A DNA stretch of 48,315 nucleotides from Cudoniella acicularis (taxonomy: Eukaryota > Ascomycota > Leotiomycetes > Helotiales > Helotiaceae), in contig JAAMPI010000243.1 in NCBI GenBank assembly GCA_013054445.1, forward strand, positions 1 to 48,315, given 5' to 3'. Position 1 is the first letter of the stretch; the number at the start of each line of letters is the position of its first letter. This document shows positions 34,968-45,049 of this stretch, piece by piece. Made by a program: the position numbers and the translations under genes. The notes under the pieces are model-generated. The model was not told the origin of the DNA and made no database searches. It saw only the letters and a program-made list of their open reading frames with translations.

Positions 34968-36006
34968 ATGAGTGGAGAGGATGAAATTTACGTTACAAGC
35001 CGGAGCAGAGCTCCCTCCATCATCGATGTTAAATCTCAGAACGAGCGAGTCTTTGCTCAGCTTCCGGATATCATCCAAGAGGCAGCTGTTTCTACAGAAT
35101 GTCATTTCACCGTTCAAAATCACCCCTATTATTGCTAACTTGTTATTAGTTTCGAGTCCAAATCTACAAATCAGTCGAGTCCAAAACATGCGTCTCATTG
35201 AATCGAAATTCATGACGCAGCCCACGTGCATGTTCTACATCACTCCCAGAAGAGACTCTGGAATAGAGATGCCAGACTTGAACGTCACGGATGAAAAATT
35301 CCTGGGGAAATATGGCCTCGACCTCACGGCGAACTTTGCCGACATAAAAGTTCACGGAGCCAAGGCCTTCTTTCAAAAGCAGAATTTGTCTACTGGCTCG
35401 ACTTATTCCCTTTCCGTTTGTGCTACTGGGTATATCTGGGTCAACGTGCGATTTCTATACCGTTCCGAAGACCCTCGAGAATTCTCCGATCTGGAAATTC
35501 AGATAGGCACGTACGCACTCAAGGCGAGCGCGATCACTACGGTTGAAATTCCTTGCCAGTACAGATGTATTGGCCTCGACGACCCACTTGACGGGGACCT
35601 CGCCTTGCTCTGCTCTACAGTCCTAGCAAAGTACCTCCGATTGCGAATGATGGGTCAGCAATACGAATATGCAGCTGAAACAGCAATGAAGGAAAGCCAC
35701 AAGGAACTAGCACATCTCTGGAAAGTCGACGCGGGACAATTTGGGAATCTTGATTCAGTACTAAAGGAAATATGTAAAAATGCGCCCATGCCACCGATTT
35801 CCGACGTTTCGTTGATCTCGAGAAGTATGATCACAGGGAGATGGAAGTGCTGGAGAGAGCGATCGGTGTTGCGACGTCGATACTTCTTTCCTCGCCGGGT
35901 GATACGCTGCTTCCGAAATTCTCGAAACGACTCCATCGACCTGCTGAGCGGTTGTTTCCAAGCAATTGCTAAAGAAAAGGCAAGATTATCCCTCGTTCAG
36001 AAGTAA
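34968..36006 (+). CDS. Unrecognised protein gene, possibly disrupted
   Basis: The ATG at 34968 opens a frame (MSGEDEIYVTSRSRAPSI...) that looks coding for about 50 codons. A branch-like GCTAAC and acceptor TTATTAG near 35130-35148 suggest an intron; only a weak donor (GTCATT, about 35098) keeps the frame. The main body, 35149 to about 35810, contains regular-looking sequence with FLYRSEDPREFSDLEIQ, which loosely recalls fungal BTB-type proteins, but I cannot name a family. Beyond about 35810 this frame turns Arg/Cys-rich, while another frame (KYDHREMEVLERAIGVATSI) looks coding to a stop at about 35971. So either a splice is missed or one base is lost in a T-run near 35810. Function unknown. 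Confidence 0.4.
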
Positions 36007-36049
36007 CACCTTTACGACGATGGGACCATGATTCTATCGATATTCGGCC

Positions 36050-38366
36050 CTACAGCTCGTCAGCACTTTCATCATCCACACCACACCCTCGACGGGAAAA
36101 CATACCCCAGCCACCATTATATGCCGAAAACTCAACCACATTATTCCCCTTTTTCAACACAACGGTCACTGCAGCAGTTGCAGGTGTGCTGTCGTCCACA
36201 GATGGGATGAACGCTACAATATAGGCAACACCATTCACCGACACGGTCGCATATCTCTGAGTCTTATCCGCATTCGTATAATGGATTCTGATCGTCGTGT
36301 TTGTATCAACACTGCTCGGTACATTTGGGATTGTCAATTTGCCGCCAGGAGATCCACCAATGTAACCGACTGCCTGGGAACCTGAACAACCGCTGCAGGA
36401 AACTGCTTTTGCTCCGCCGGACACGGTGTTGCCAGTTGCCCCCGAGTCTATACTGGCTTCACTGGGCCCGGTAGTCCAAGTTCCGGCTTTGACGTCTAGA
36501 ATCCAATTTACTTCGTTGTGCTAGGAATATCAATCAGTCATCGAATAAGGAGGATTGATGGAGTGGGGACTATTACAAGAGTAGCAGTTGTGCCCGAGAT
36601 GGTGAGAGGCAGCCAGACATAGGTTGTCCTCATAAGATTTTTCTCCACCCATCTATCACCCATATACCTATTCGATATCAATACACAAATTTTAAGCCTA
36701 CAAACATGCAGGCATACATCACCACACCACCGATCTGAACCACAGCCGCAGTCTGTGACTCGAATGTGTGAGTTCCTGACGGTGCGAATTTCTCCCATGA
36801 AGACCATGGTCCCTTCAAGCTCTTTGACGAGCAGTAGAGGTTATCGTTTGGTGCTTTCAATTCCCCGTTAGAATCTCCCAAGTGTAGTATTATTCCAGGG
36901 ATGACTTACTCCATCCACTTTCCTTCGATGCGAACATGAAGTAAGTGTCTCCTTGTTTTATCAAGGCCGCTGCCTCGAACGCAGCGGGGTTAGGCCAGAG
37001 ATACGTTGCGGATTCCACTTTCAAGTAATCGGACGAGAGCTTGTCGATTCGAAGTCCATTTTTCCTCTGTGCGTCCTCTATCAGCACCACATTCATTACA
37101 TTTCCTGAGAAAGCAACCTACGTCTTCTGTCAAGAGATATCCTGTTCCATCAGTGTCTTTTATTGTGGTTAGTGCCAAACCACTTTTGAAATGTCCAGTG
37201 AAACATGTCACCTTTGTAGAGATTCATATCACGGCTCTGGAAGCCCAGAGGCTGCGATGACCCACTATTCACCCATCAGTTCAATTCGTACCGACCTAGA
37301 TCCGAGTGGGAACAAGGAGACTCACATGTAGTTATAGGTGCCACAAACTGTGTCCGACGTCGCCACACCTGCTTTCGCTTCTCCGTAATTCGAACTATCG
37401 ATATGCATCCACTGTACGCAGACGCACGCAAGTCAGTAAACTCTCACTCTCTCTATTGCCTTTCTCCCCTCCTCCGACCTCCCTCCCTTTACCCCAATCA
37501 CACCTCACTACACTTCGCCCCTCACAACTCACCCCACCCCACTTGTCTCACACTCCACCTCTGGAGACACCCTCAAAACTCACCATAACAAACTTCCCCG
37601 TCCCCTCATTAAAAATAACATGCGGGCGCTCCACCACTCTGCCCGTCCCCAAATCCCCACTACCCCCCACACTTAAAACCTTATTCTCGAACTTCCACTC
37701 GACAAGATTGGTAGAGGAGTAGCAATTGATGCTTTGGAAAGCGCTGCCATCGAGTTTGTTTTCGCCGTGGAGATAGTACACGCCGTCGACGAGGATGAGG
37801 CCGCCGCCGTGCGCTTGCATGTGCTGGTGGGGCGCGTTGGTTGTGGTTATTGATGCGCCTGGGACCTATGGTAAGTGAGCAAGTGGAGTGGTTAGTGTTG
37901 GTGTTGGTGTTATGGTATGATGGGATGTAGGTTTCGGTCTTGGGTTGTTTGGGAGTGGTGAGGAGGTTGTGGTGGTGATTGGGGGTAGGAGGGAAAGTAG
38001 AGGTGGGAAAGGAGGCTAAGAGGTACAGGAAGTTGTGATTGGGAGGCAGTGGGAAGAGGAAATAGGAAGGTGATGGCGATTGGGAGGAGATGGGAAATGG
38101 GAAAAGTTGAGAAAGAAAAACGAGAAAGTCATTGGTACATTTTGGGAATTGGGAAAAGATGGGAAAAGGAGGAGAGTTGCAATTGGGAGGTTATGGGAAA
38201 GAGGAAAAGATCATAAGTTTCAGGAGAGTGGTGATTGGAATGGAGAGGGAATCGTGGAAGATGCAGTTGGAAGGAGGGAAAATGAGGGGCATCAACGTAC
38301 AATCTGCAGACTGGCCGTCACGACGACACCGAGGAGAGGTAGAGTGAGAAGTATAAACGAAAACAT
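36050..38366 (-). CDS. Exo-beta-1,3-galactanase-like GH43 with C-terminal CBM35
   Basis: Secreted glycosidase predicted to trim the beta-1,3-galactan backbone of arabinogalactan proteins. Nine exons: 38366-38301, 37865-37584, 37411-37326, 37264-37212, 37156-37122, 37075-36910, 36853-36706, 36667-36577 and 36520-36050; 465 residues, all phases consistent. The first exon encodes just the signal peptide (MFSFILLTLPLLGVVVTA). The GH43 part has HMQAHGGGLILVDGVYYLHG, RPHVIFN, WMHIDSSNYGEAKAGVA and YMGDRWVEKNL. The last 130 residues, with VGYIGG and a beta-rich segment ending VVEFSAYNGGWG, are a CBM35-type module. Intron 1 is unusually long (435 nt). The neighbouring GH79 gene on the same strand fits the same substrate. 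The junction before YMGDRW (donor 36705) is the least certain. Confidence 0.88.
37866..38300 (-). other. Long pyrimidine-rich intron 1 of the GH43 gene
   Basis: 435 nt where other introns of the window are mostly 45-170. On the plus strand it is almost pure G/A with repeated TTGGGAGG, GGGAAAAG and GGTGTTGGTG motifs; in the transcript it is a long polypyrimidine tract. Many GGG triplets on the plus strand could form G-quadruplexes. Intron 2 (37412-37583) has the opposite bias: its transcript is purine-rich. Confidence 0.75.
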
Positions 38367-38902
38367 TATGAATTGATTGGTCGGAAACCAAGAAAATAGA
38401 CGATTGCGCCTTGCGTATAAAAATTTCCAAAACAAATCAAAACTCAAAGAAGTCGAAAAGATCAAAATAATAAGGAAAATGCCACATGACCCCACCCCAA
38501 TCCTCAGCAAATCGGGCCAAGGAAAATCGTTAATCAATTCCCGCGTCATGTAGAGCAGTTGACCCTGTGTTGCCATATAGTACGCCGAATGATCCCGGTT
38601 GCACCGCATGTGCCTAAATCCTCGGCTTGGGAACGGCGATCGTTTATATTGCGCCGGATTATTAAAAATTTAAGATGGTCGCTTGCGCTTCTGCCGAGGA
38701 AAAATTGAAAAGATTCTTGGCTCTGGTACTCCGTATTTGATTTGGATCGCTCACCTTTTTCTGACAACTCCTTGGTATGTGGGTGCGACAAAGGCCAGCA
38801 CTTTGGTAATTCATCTGTTAGAGCTACTGATAGCTGGATGCAGTGTGCGCTCAAGGAACAGATCGATTGCTTCTATGATCGCAAGACTCAGACAATTGCG
38901 TA
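38367..38902. other. GH43 promoter and GH79 3' flank
   Basis: A 536-bp gap between two minus-strand glycosidase genes. It holds the GH43 promoter. No gene; the frames read here are fragments. Confidence 0.55.
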
Positions 38903-40597
38903 TCACTGCAAGTACACCAGCAGAGCCTCCGAGTCACCAACCGCGAAGGTCGCCGTCCCCCTCACAACACTGGTGCTCTCAAAAGCTTCTGTTCCAGAGA
39001 TAGTGCAAGCCCCGTTCGTGAAGGACTGCCCTCCGAAAGTCGGGATCGAACCTTCGTCCTGTCTTGACAGAGCACTCGCAGCCGTCAACCTTTTCGCCTG
39101 GATAGTCGAGAGAGTCAGGTTCGACAGTACAAAACTCTGACTACCCCGAGTACCAGTCCCATTATAATAGTTCGAATTGTACAACAAGGCGCGAAGAGGC
39201 TTTTGGGCAGAGTCGTAGATGACATAGGCTGCGTTGTTCGTGGTGCCATCGTCCAGCATAGAGATGTATGAACCTCCCGCCATTGCTGCAGTTGCTGCGT
39301 AGGCGCCATAATACGGAGCTCCCATGTCGTACCGCCCCCACCAACAGTAATAACACAATCCAACAGTTCCATGATGATAGTATGTTCGTTTGATATTTAT
39401 GAGTGAAGCTTGGAGGACATAATCCATTGTCCACAACCCAACACCGAAAGTCGGGCTGACAGTGGCTGCGCCGCCACCAGACACTACAAGTTATTAGTCA
39501 AAGCCTCCAAATTCTAGATGGAGGATTACCTGAATTGGTTTCCCCGAGGACATATTCCTTTCCAGTTCCAACCGCAGCAGCAATATCCGCCTCAAATTGT
39601 GCAACATTACTAACAGTGCTACTGTGTGTCATTAAAGAGATCACCGTTCCTCCAGGATAGTTGTGATGAGCATAGTCATGCACGTAGGATTGTGATGTTG
39701 CATTCTCAGTCGCGATCAACTCTGCAGCTCCCCAGGTTGGAGGAGCCGAATTTGAATTGCCTGCCTGTATTATGTTTGTGGTGCCCAAGGCCGATCCAAC
39801 GAGAATATCCCAATCGTCTTGAGATTGTGCATCTACCGCTGGCGTCCAATCCCCAGAAGCTATAGCTATAGGTTGGCTTGCTCCAGCATAATCTGGCAAC
39901 TATTAGTCCTAAACGAAGGATGAATGTTGGGATCCTTACATTCGGGTTCGTTACCAAGTTCAATTGCGAGAAGATTGTTCATGCTTGATTTCGCCACCTG
40001 AGCTGCTGCAATGGTATTTGTAATATTGTCATGGCCACGATTTAGGCCTTTTGAACTATTAGCATAGGCGTTTCGGCAAAGTTTCCAACTGTCACTCACC
40101 CACTACCACTGTCCCTGGATATGTGGCAGCTAGCGCCATGAACGATGATCCAAAAGTCAAAGCGGATGGAGCATCTGTAGGCGATGCGACTGTGTAGACA
40201 ACATACGCCGATGTAGCAGGGTCATATGTCGCGCGATCTCTGCGCTGCCATTAGGATTGTGATTCCTTACACCAAGCCTTGAAACCTACTGTGTTGTTCC
40301 TCCAATTCTAATCGGCGGCCAAACTCCAGTCAAAGTTTGAAAGTTCTTCAGACACTGATTCGTCGCTGTAACGTTTGTGAAGTAGGAAGGAAATGCGAAG
40401 AACTCGAAGCTGCATAGAAACCGTCAGAATTTAATCTCAATGCGAAAATTGGCCCTGACTTACGATACACCAACTGGTGCTGGGTCAAGCACTGTTGCGC
40501 TACTTGGAGCAGAAGCTGGGACTGTATAAGCTACATCACCAGCCCAGACCAGCGCTGGTAGTAGCAACCACAGAACTTGGGTAGCAGATAGAAGCAT
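38903..40597 (-). CDS. GH79 beta-glucuronidase-like glycoside hydrolase
   Basis: Secreted retaining glycosidase expected to remove glucuronic acid (or its 4-O-methyl ether) from arabinogalactan side chains. Six exons: 40597-40464, 40409-40290, 40239-40100, 40047-39940, 39892-39530 and 39483-38903; 481 residues. The signal peptide is residues 1-19 (ending VWAG). The TIM barrel carries the acid/base Glu165 in LGNEPE and the nucleophile Glu285 in LGETNS, the expected GH79 pair, and VSFEFFAFPSYF near the N-terminus. A C-terminal beta-sandwich (about residues 370-481, VVRGTATFAVGDSEALLVYLQ) fits the GH79 C-terminal domain. It is followed on the same strand by the GH43 galactanase. Confidence 0.9.
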
Positions 40598-41687
40598 CGC
40601 GAACAATCAATTGAGGAAATCTCAAAACAGAGTAGAATCTATCAATCAAAAGCATCATTCAAAGATAGGAAAACCGTAGCAATGAAGTAAACAAACCAAA
40701 AAACTTTCTATTCCGAAGATGCGCACATGTCTCCAAAAAAATGACCGAGCTCTCATCACCGGCATCAATACCCCGCCTTATCTCCTCAATCTCAGGTAAA
40801 ATATTAATCCATGGTTTTAAGAGCAGAATCGGGCGAAGTATACAGATTTGGCATTATTCATCTTTTGAGCCTACACTCGTGACTCTTTTGCCGGACACGA
40901 ACACCTGGAGAGCTGTTCAATTGGGTGTTCGGAGTTTGCCCAAGTTCTGTGCCCTTGCAGGCTTGTCCCCGAGCATCCCCAGATGCCCCCGTTAGGGCGA
41001 TCGGCACTTGCCCAAACCTCGTCTGTTGACGCGCATATTTATCCTCGAATGAAAAATTAAGAGAACTCGCGATTGGAGCGCGTGCTTTCTGAGAAGGGCG
41101 TTGTTGAGTTGGCCCACGGATGTTGAATGAGAAAGAAATGACCGAGGACCGCAAGTCGAGACGAAAGAAATCTAATGAAGCGGCCCTCTTACGTAATCAA
41201 GCTTCGGAAGCTCATGTGACTAATTAGCATGTGATTAGATTATCACCTGATCGTACTCCCTGTCTCCAAATGCGGCCCGCCAAGAAGCCCAAGGCGTTTT
41301 CTTCCCGCGCGCCACAGTCACCCGGTAAAGCACCATCCGTCAGCACGTACAACTACGCAACTGCCTGGGACTCAGCCACGGCTCCGGGCTCCCAAAATCT
41401 CAATCTCTGTCGGTGTTGTCGATTTGACGCAAGAAAGCTCTTCCTTCGATTCTGTTATTTGGTCAAGATTATGAAGTATTCATCTTATATTTCCCGCGTC
41501 AGCCTACTTCCTTTTACTTACCTGTTGCAATATATTACTTGTGACATATCTCCGTTTTTTGTTGTTTTCCTATCTCAAACTCTCAATCCAAACATTTTAT
41601 AACTTGAATTTAAAATTTCAAGTCTTGTGCCAGTGCACTTCATCAACCGCTCACCCATCGCAAAAGTCAAACAAAAGAGGTTTCACC
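40598..41687. other. Divergent intergenic region, GH79 / small PPxY protein
   Basis: About 1.1 kb with the GH79 promoter at the left and the promoter of the plus-strand small protein at the right. The right end (41440-41680) is T-rich then A/C-rich, as in fungal leaders. No gene supported. Confidence 0.5.
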
Positions 41688-42122
41688 ATGGAGAGTAAAA
41701 GCAACAATCCATACTTTAACGAAGGCAACAATGACAATGTGTTCTTTCCCTCCTGGGCCCCCTTCCCTCTTCACCAACCAACTAATCTAACAAAAACTCA
41801 GATGCCAACTCAACCAACACCAACACACACCCCTCCCTCACAGGATCTAGAACAACAAGCACCGCCCAACTACGCACCAGCACCCAAGAACTTCCAACCA
41901 ATCCAACAACCATTCACCGGCGCCCACGGAGTGGTAGTGCCCAGACGACGCTCAGTAAATAGAAGAACGCTACTGTGCTTTCTGTGTTTCTTTCTTGTCG
42001 GCATCGCACTCTTCATTGGATTATGTGTCGGGGGCTTCGTGTACAACTTTGGGCACAGACAGCAGAGGTGTTACTATGACGCCTTTTCGCAGACTCAACA
42101 ATGCGAGTGGTACTATACCTAG
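41688..42122 (+). CDS. Small single-pass membrane protein with PPNY motif
   Basis: Intronless, 144 residues from the ATG at 41688 in a good context (CACCATGG). The N-terminal 90 residues are rich in Pro, Gln, Asn and Thr and contain PPNY (59-62), then a basic stop-transfer stretch RRRSVNRR, one strong transmembrane helix (95-119, with several Cys and Gly) and a short Cys-containing tail (RCYYDAF, QCEWYYT). The positive charges before the helix predict that the Pro-rich part is cytosolic. PPxY is a ligand for WW domains of Rsp5/Nedd4 ligases. Family not recognised; it resembles in plan the two genes that follow. Confidence 0.7.
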   Translation: MESKSNNPYFNEGNNDNVFFPSWAPFPLHQPTNLTKTQMPTQPTPTHTPPSQDLEQQAPPNYAPAPKNFQPIQQPFTGAHGVVVPRRRSVNRRTLLCFLCFFLVGIALFIGLCVGGFVYNFGHRQQRCYYDAFSQTQQCEWYYT

Positions 42123-43274
42123 TTGGGCCGTTGACTGGCGGGATCTTTCAAAGGGGAAATAAAATACGGCAATGCATGGATAGATACTAGCGTTTACGAT
42201 GATGGGGAAATTCGGGACAGAATTCCACTCTCAGATGACAACGATATCTTACATCAGGAGAGACGACAGGTGACAGGTGACAGACAACAGATGAAGCATG
42301 ACGGATGACGGAGTTCTTCGGCGCAATTCTCTGTTTTGAGGGTATACCCATGAAGTGCACTGTTTAGGATCAACTTACATTTTTACTTCAGAAACGCATT
42401 TTTTTTTAGTCAAAGCTTCTAAACAGAAAAGGAGAGATCTCTGAGAGAGGAGCCTCATCAAACCGATCGGACCTGAGCTTTGACAAGCAAATATTTCGGT
42501 ATAAACCGCGTACCAGTAGTAGACTAGAATTCAAGCCCTCGCGCAAAACACACCAAAGTAGAAATTGTCACGAGCGCACAAACACACACCCATTCTACAC
42601 ATCTCAAATAAAAAAACAAATAAAACACTTCAATTCCCCCAATGAGAATCCCCTAAACTCAGACGATCAAATCGTTTTGTACCGAGTTGATTCAAGAAAG
42701 CACAAGCACAGATCCTGAAACGCTGCTCCTGCAACTGATCTGCGGCCGTTGGCGCCGCTCCTTTCCACCCATTGGTTCAAAAGCGGCATTCCCAGGCGTG
42801 TGGTTCAAGTTTCGAGCTCCGCCCCCTTCCTTCGCGTGTCAGATCCTCGGCTCTCAAAGGGGGCGAAGGGGGTGGGGCGTGGGCGTGCCGCCGCCGCCGC
42901 CTGCGGATTTTTGGGATTTGATTCCGATGTACGTTTCTAACGTGAATGATATATGTATGACCTGTGTACCGTCTCATTCTGTCCCTGTTGGAAATTTATT
43001 TCGAATTGATTATTTAACAATTTTAATCAACACAAGACTTCTTTTCGACTTCTTGGCTTGGCCGATAAAGATGCAGAGTGTCGAAAGTGGGTTTTGGGCA
43101 TAATAAACGTATGAATGCGTGAAGGACGCCACTAAGCACTTCGAATTCCTCCTGGAAAGCGAGTCGCTCTAAGACTTTGAGAGCCACTCGAGAGAAGAAG
43201 AATCCGAAAAATAACTTCGATTCGTCGCGATAAACGGATCACCTACCGGTCGGTCTTTTCGGAAAGAAGGAATC
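42123..43274. other. Intergenic region
   Basis: About 1.15 kb. Includes a short tandem-like stretch at 42251-42310 (GACAGGTGACAGGTGACAG with related GATGACGG units). A GC-rich section at 42720-42910 contains a (CCG)n run at 42889-42900. The open frames here have unnatural composition. Confidence 0.5.
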
Positions 43275-43708
43275 ATGGCACTCACCCGTGGTGTGCCAAA
43301 AAGAGGAGAGAACCTCGATCCGGAATTGGGAAACATGTCAAATGTAACTTTCCATCCCGATCTCCTTCCCACCAAAATTTTGTGATCCAATACTTATATT
43401 AATGACAGACTCCCAATGAGCCTCCCCCAGCATATCAAAACGCTATCGCCAATCCACCTCCCACATATCAGCGTCCAGGCGCCTCTCACCCTCGCACCCA
43501 CAATGATCGCGGTATACCAATGGTGGACCCCTTCAAGCAGCAACGACTAGCTCAGCCCGGGCGAAGAGTGCAAGTTATCAATGGCCCGGATCGGCGGCAA
43601 CAGAATCGGGAGGCTATGAGACTTCTTCTTTTCGTTGTCGTTTTTACTGTGACGATTGCTATTGTTGTCTCGGTTTGGCATGGTGTAAAGGTTACGAGTA
43701 CTTCCTAG
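43275..43708 (+). CDS. Small single-pass membrane protein with two PPxY motifs
   Basis: Two exons, 43275-43343 and 43409-43708, joined in phase 0 by a 65-nt intron (GTAACT...GACAG); 122 residues. The cytosolic-type N-terminal part contains PPAY (29-32) and PPTY (40-43), followed by a basic stretch (RRQQNR) and one transmembrane helix (about 94-112) near the C-terminus. No signal peptide. The layout (short first exon, PPxY pair in exon 2, helix near the end) is the same as in the next gene, which supports both gene models. Likely a membrane-tethered WW-domain ligand; function not established. Confidence 0.65.
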
Positions 43709-44609
43709 AGGGGATGCTTGTGGGGTTTGCTGAGCGGGGCTGGTCGAGCCAAGAGAACAGAGGTCGGAAGTCGTGCTGCTTTTTTTGTGAGAGACGATCG
43801 GCAGTCGGGCCAGGTCTTTCTGAATTGGCATACACGAAAGCTACGAGAGAAGCGACATTCCGGATTTAAAGAGACTAAGGGAGACGAGCAGATGATGGAT
43901 GAAGAGAAATCAGTTGGCCGAAACTATTTGAGGAGGGAGTCGGGGTGTCGAAGAGGTTAAACAGGCTACATTCAAACATGCGTGGATCTAATATCGAAGT
44001 TTACTAATCTGGGAAGATGTTGCGGTTTTAGCTTCAAGAACCAGTAATCAAATTTTAGTCAGTAACTGAGAGCAGAACCCGCTGATAAACAACGATCTTC
44101 GCAATCCCTCCTAATAGTGCTGATCTAAAGCATAAAATCATGTGATGGCCCCAAAGTCTCACCTCACTTACCGCATGAAGGATCTTTCGGTAAAAGTTCC
44201 TTGCGCCCAATTCTGTCATACCTTTCGTGAAGCGCCCTGTTAATTTGGGAACGTGTAAGGGACAGTAAGGCTGCTTTAGTTTGAAGGCTGCTCCTCCAAT
44301 ACAGCAAATGCGTAAATCGCTAGGCTTCGCCTCCCACACTACTCGATGTGGCCCCCCGATTGCTGTCATATAATCAAAGGGGTGTGCCCTTTCAAGGTCA
44401 CTTATTAACACTTGATTTGCTACCAGTCACTATCGAAAATTATTCTTTCAAACTTCCAAGATATTCAGACTTCTGAAGTTGTAAAGAAGTGTTTGGCGCA
44501 CAAGACATCTTTCGCCGAATCAGCAAATTTGCAGTAGGTTCTGCGCGAATCTCAAAAAACGCCGCTCTAGTCCAGACTCAAATGTGTCCACATATCATCA
44601 ACAACAAAA
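43709..44609. other. Intergenic region
   Basis: About 0.9 kb. Frames at 43718-43960 (+) and 44055-44411 (-) have no motif and unlikely composition. No repeat seen. It contains the promoter of the following small gene. Confidence 0.5.
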
Positions 44610-45049
44610 ATGACGGAGAATATTGATCAGTCAACCACAGTAGGTAACCGACTGTGGTGTTCAAATTGTTGTCACCTAGTGGCCGCTTAAGCTGATTTTC
44701 ACAGCTGCCCCTTTATAATACTCCAGAAGTGCCAGAATCTTCGACAGCACCACCACCTCTATATGCATCACCTTCGCACCCTCACATGGTTCCCCCTAGC
44801 TACTCGCACAATGGGGCCACTACCATAAAACCAATGGGTATCGTGGTTCCCCCTAGATCACGGACAAACAATGCGTGGAAATCATGTATATGCATATGCA
44901 TCGCAATCACCATACTTCTAGTTATTCCAATAACTATCTTCGCAGTTATAATAAATAACCGGCCGAAAACGGATCAGAGTACATACGGGGCTTATCAAGA
45001 TACAAGCCATTTTTCCAGATCATTTGGTAAATTTGTACGTTGTTTGTGA
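44610..45049 (+). CDS. Small single-pass membrane protein with two PPxY motifs
   Basis: Two exons, 44610-44639 and 44705-45049, joined in phase 0 by a 65-nt intron ending TTTTCACAG; 124 residues. Exon 2 carries PPLY (27-30) and PPSY (40-43), a Pro-rich spacer, basic residues and a transmembrane helix (about 71-93, CICICIAITILLVIPITIFAV). A short polar tail follows. Same architecture and same intron length as the gene at 43275, though the sequences have diverged strongly. Function unknown; a PPxY adaptor-like role is an inference. Confidence 0.65.

Noticed and set aside
42687..43103. 138-codon frame with Arg/Pro-rich sequence
   Set aside because: Driven by a GC-rich low-complexity stretch with a (CCG)n run; no ATG context or family resemblance.
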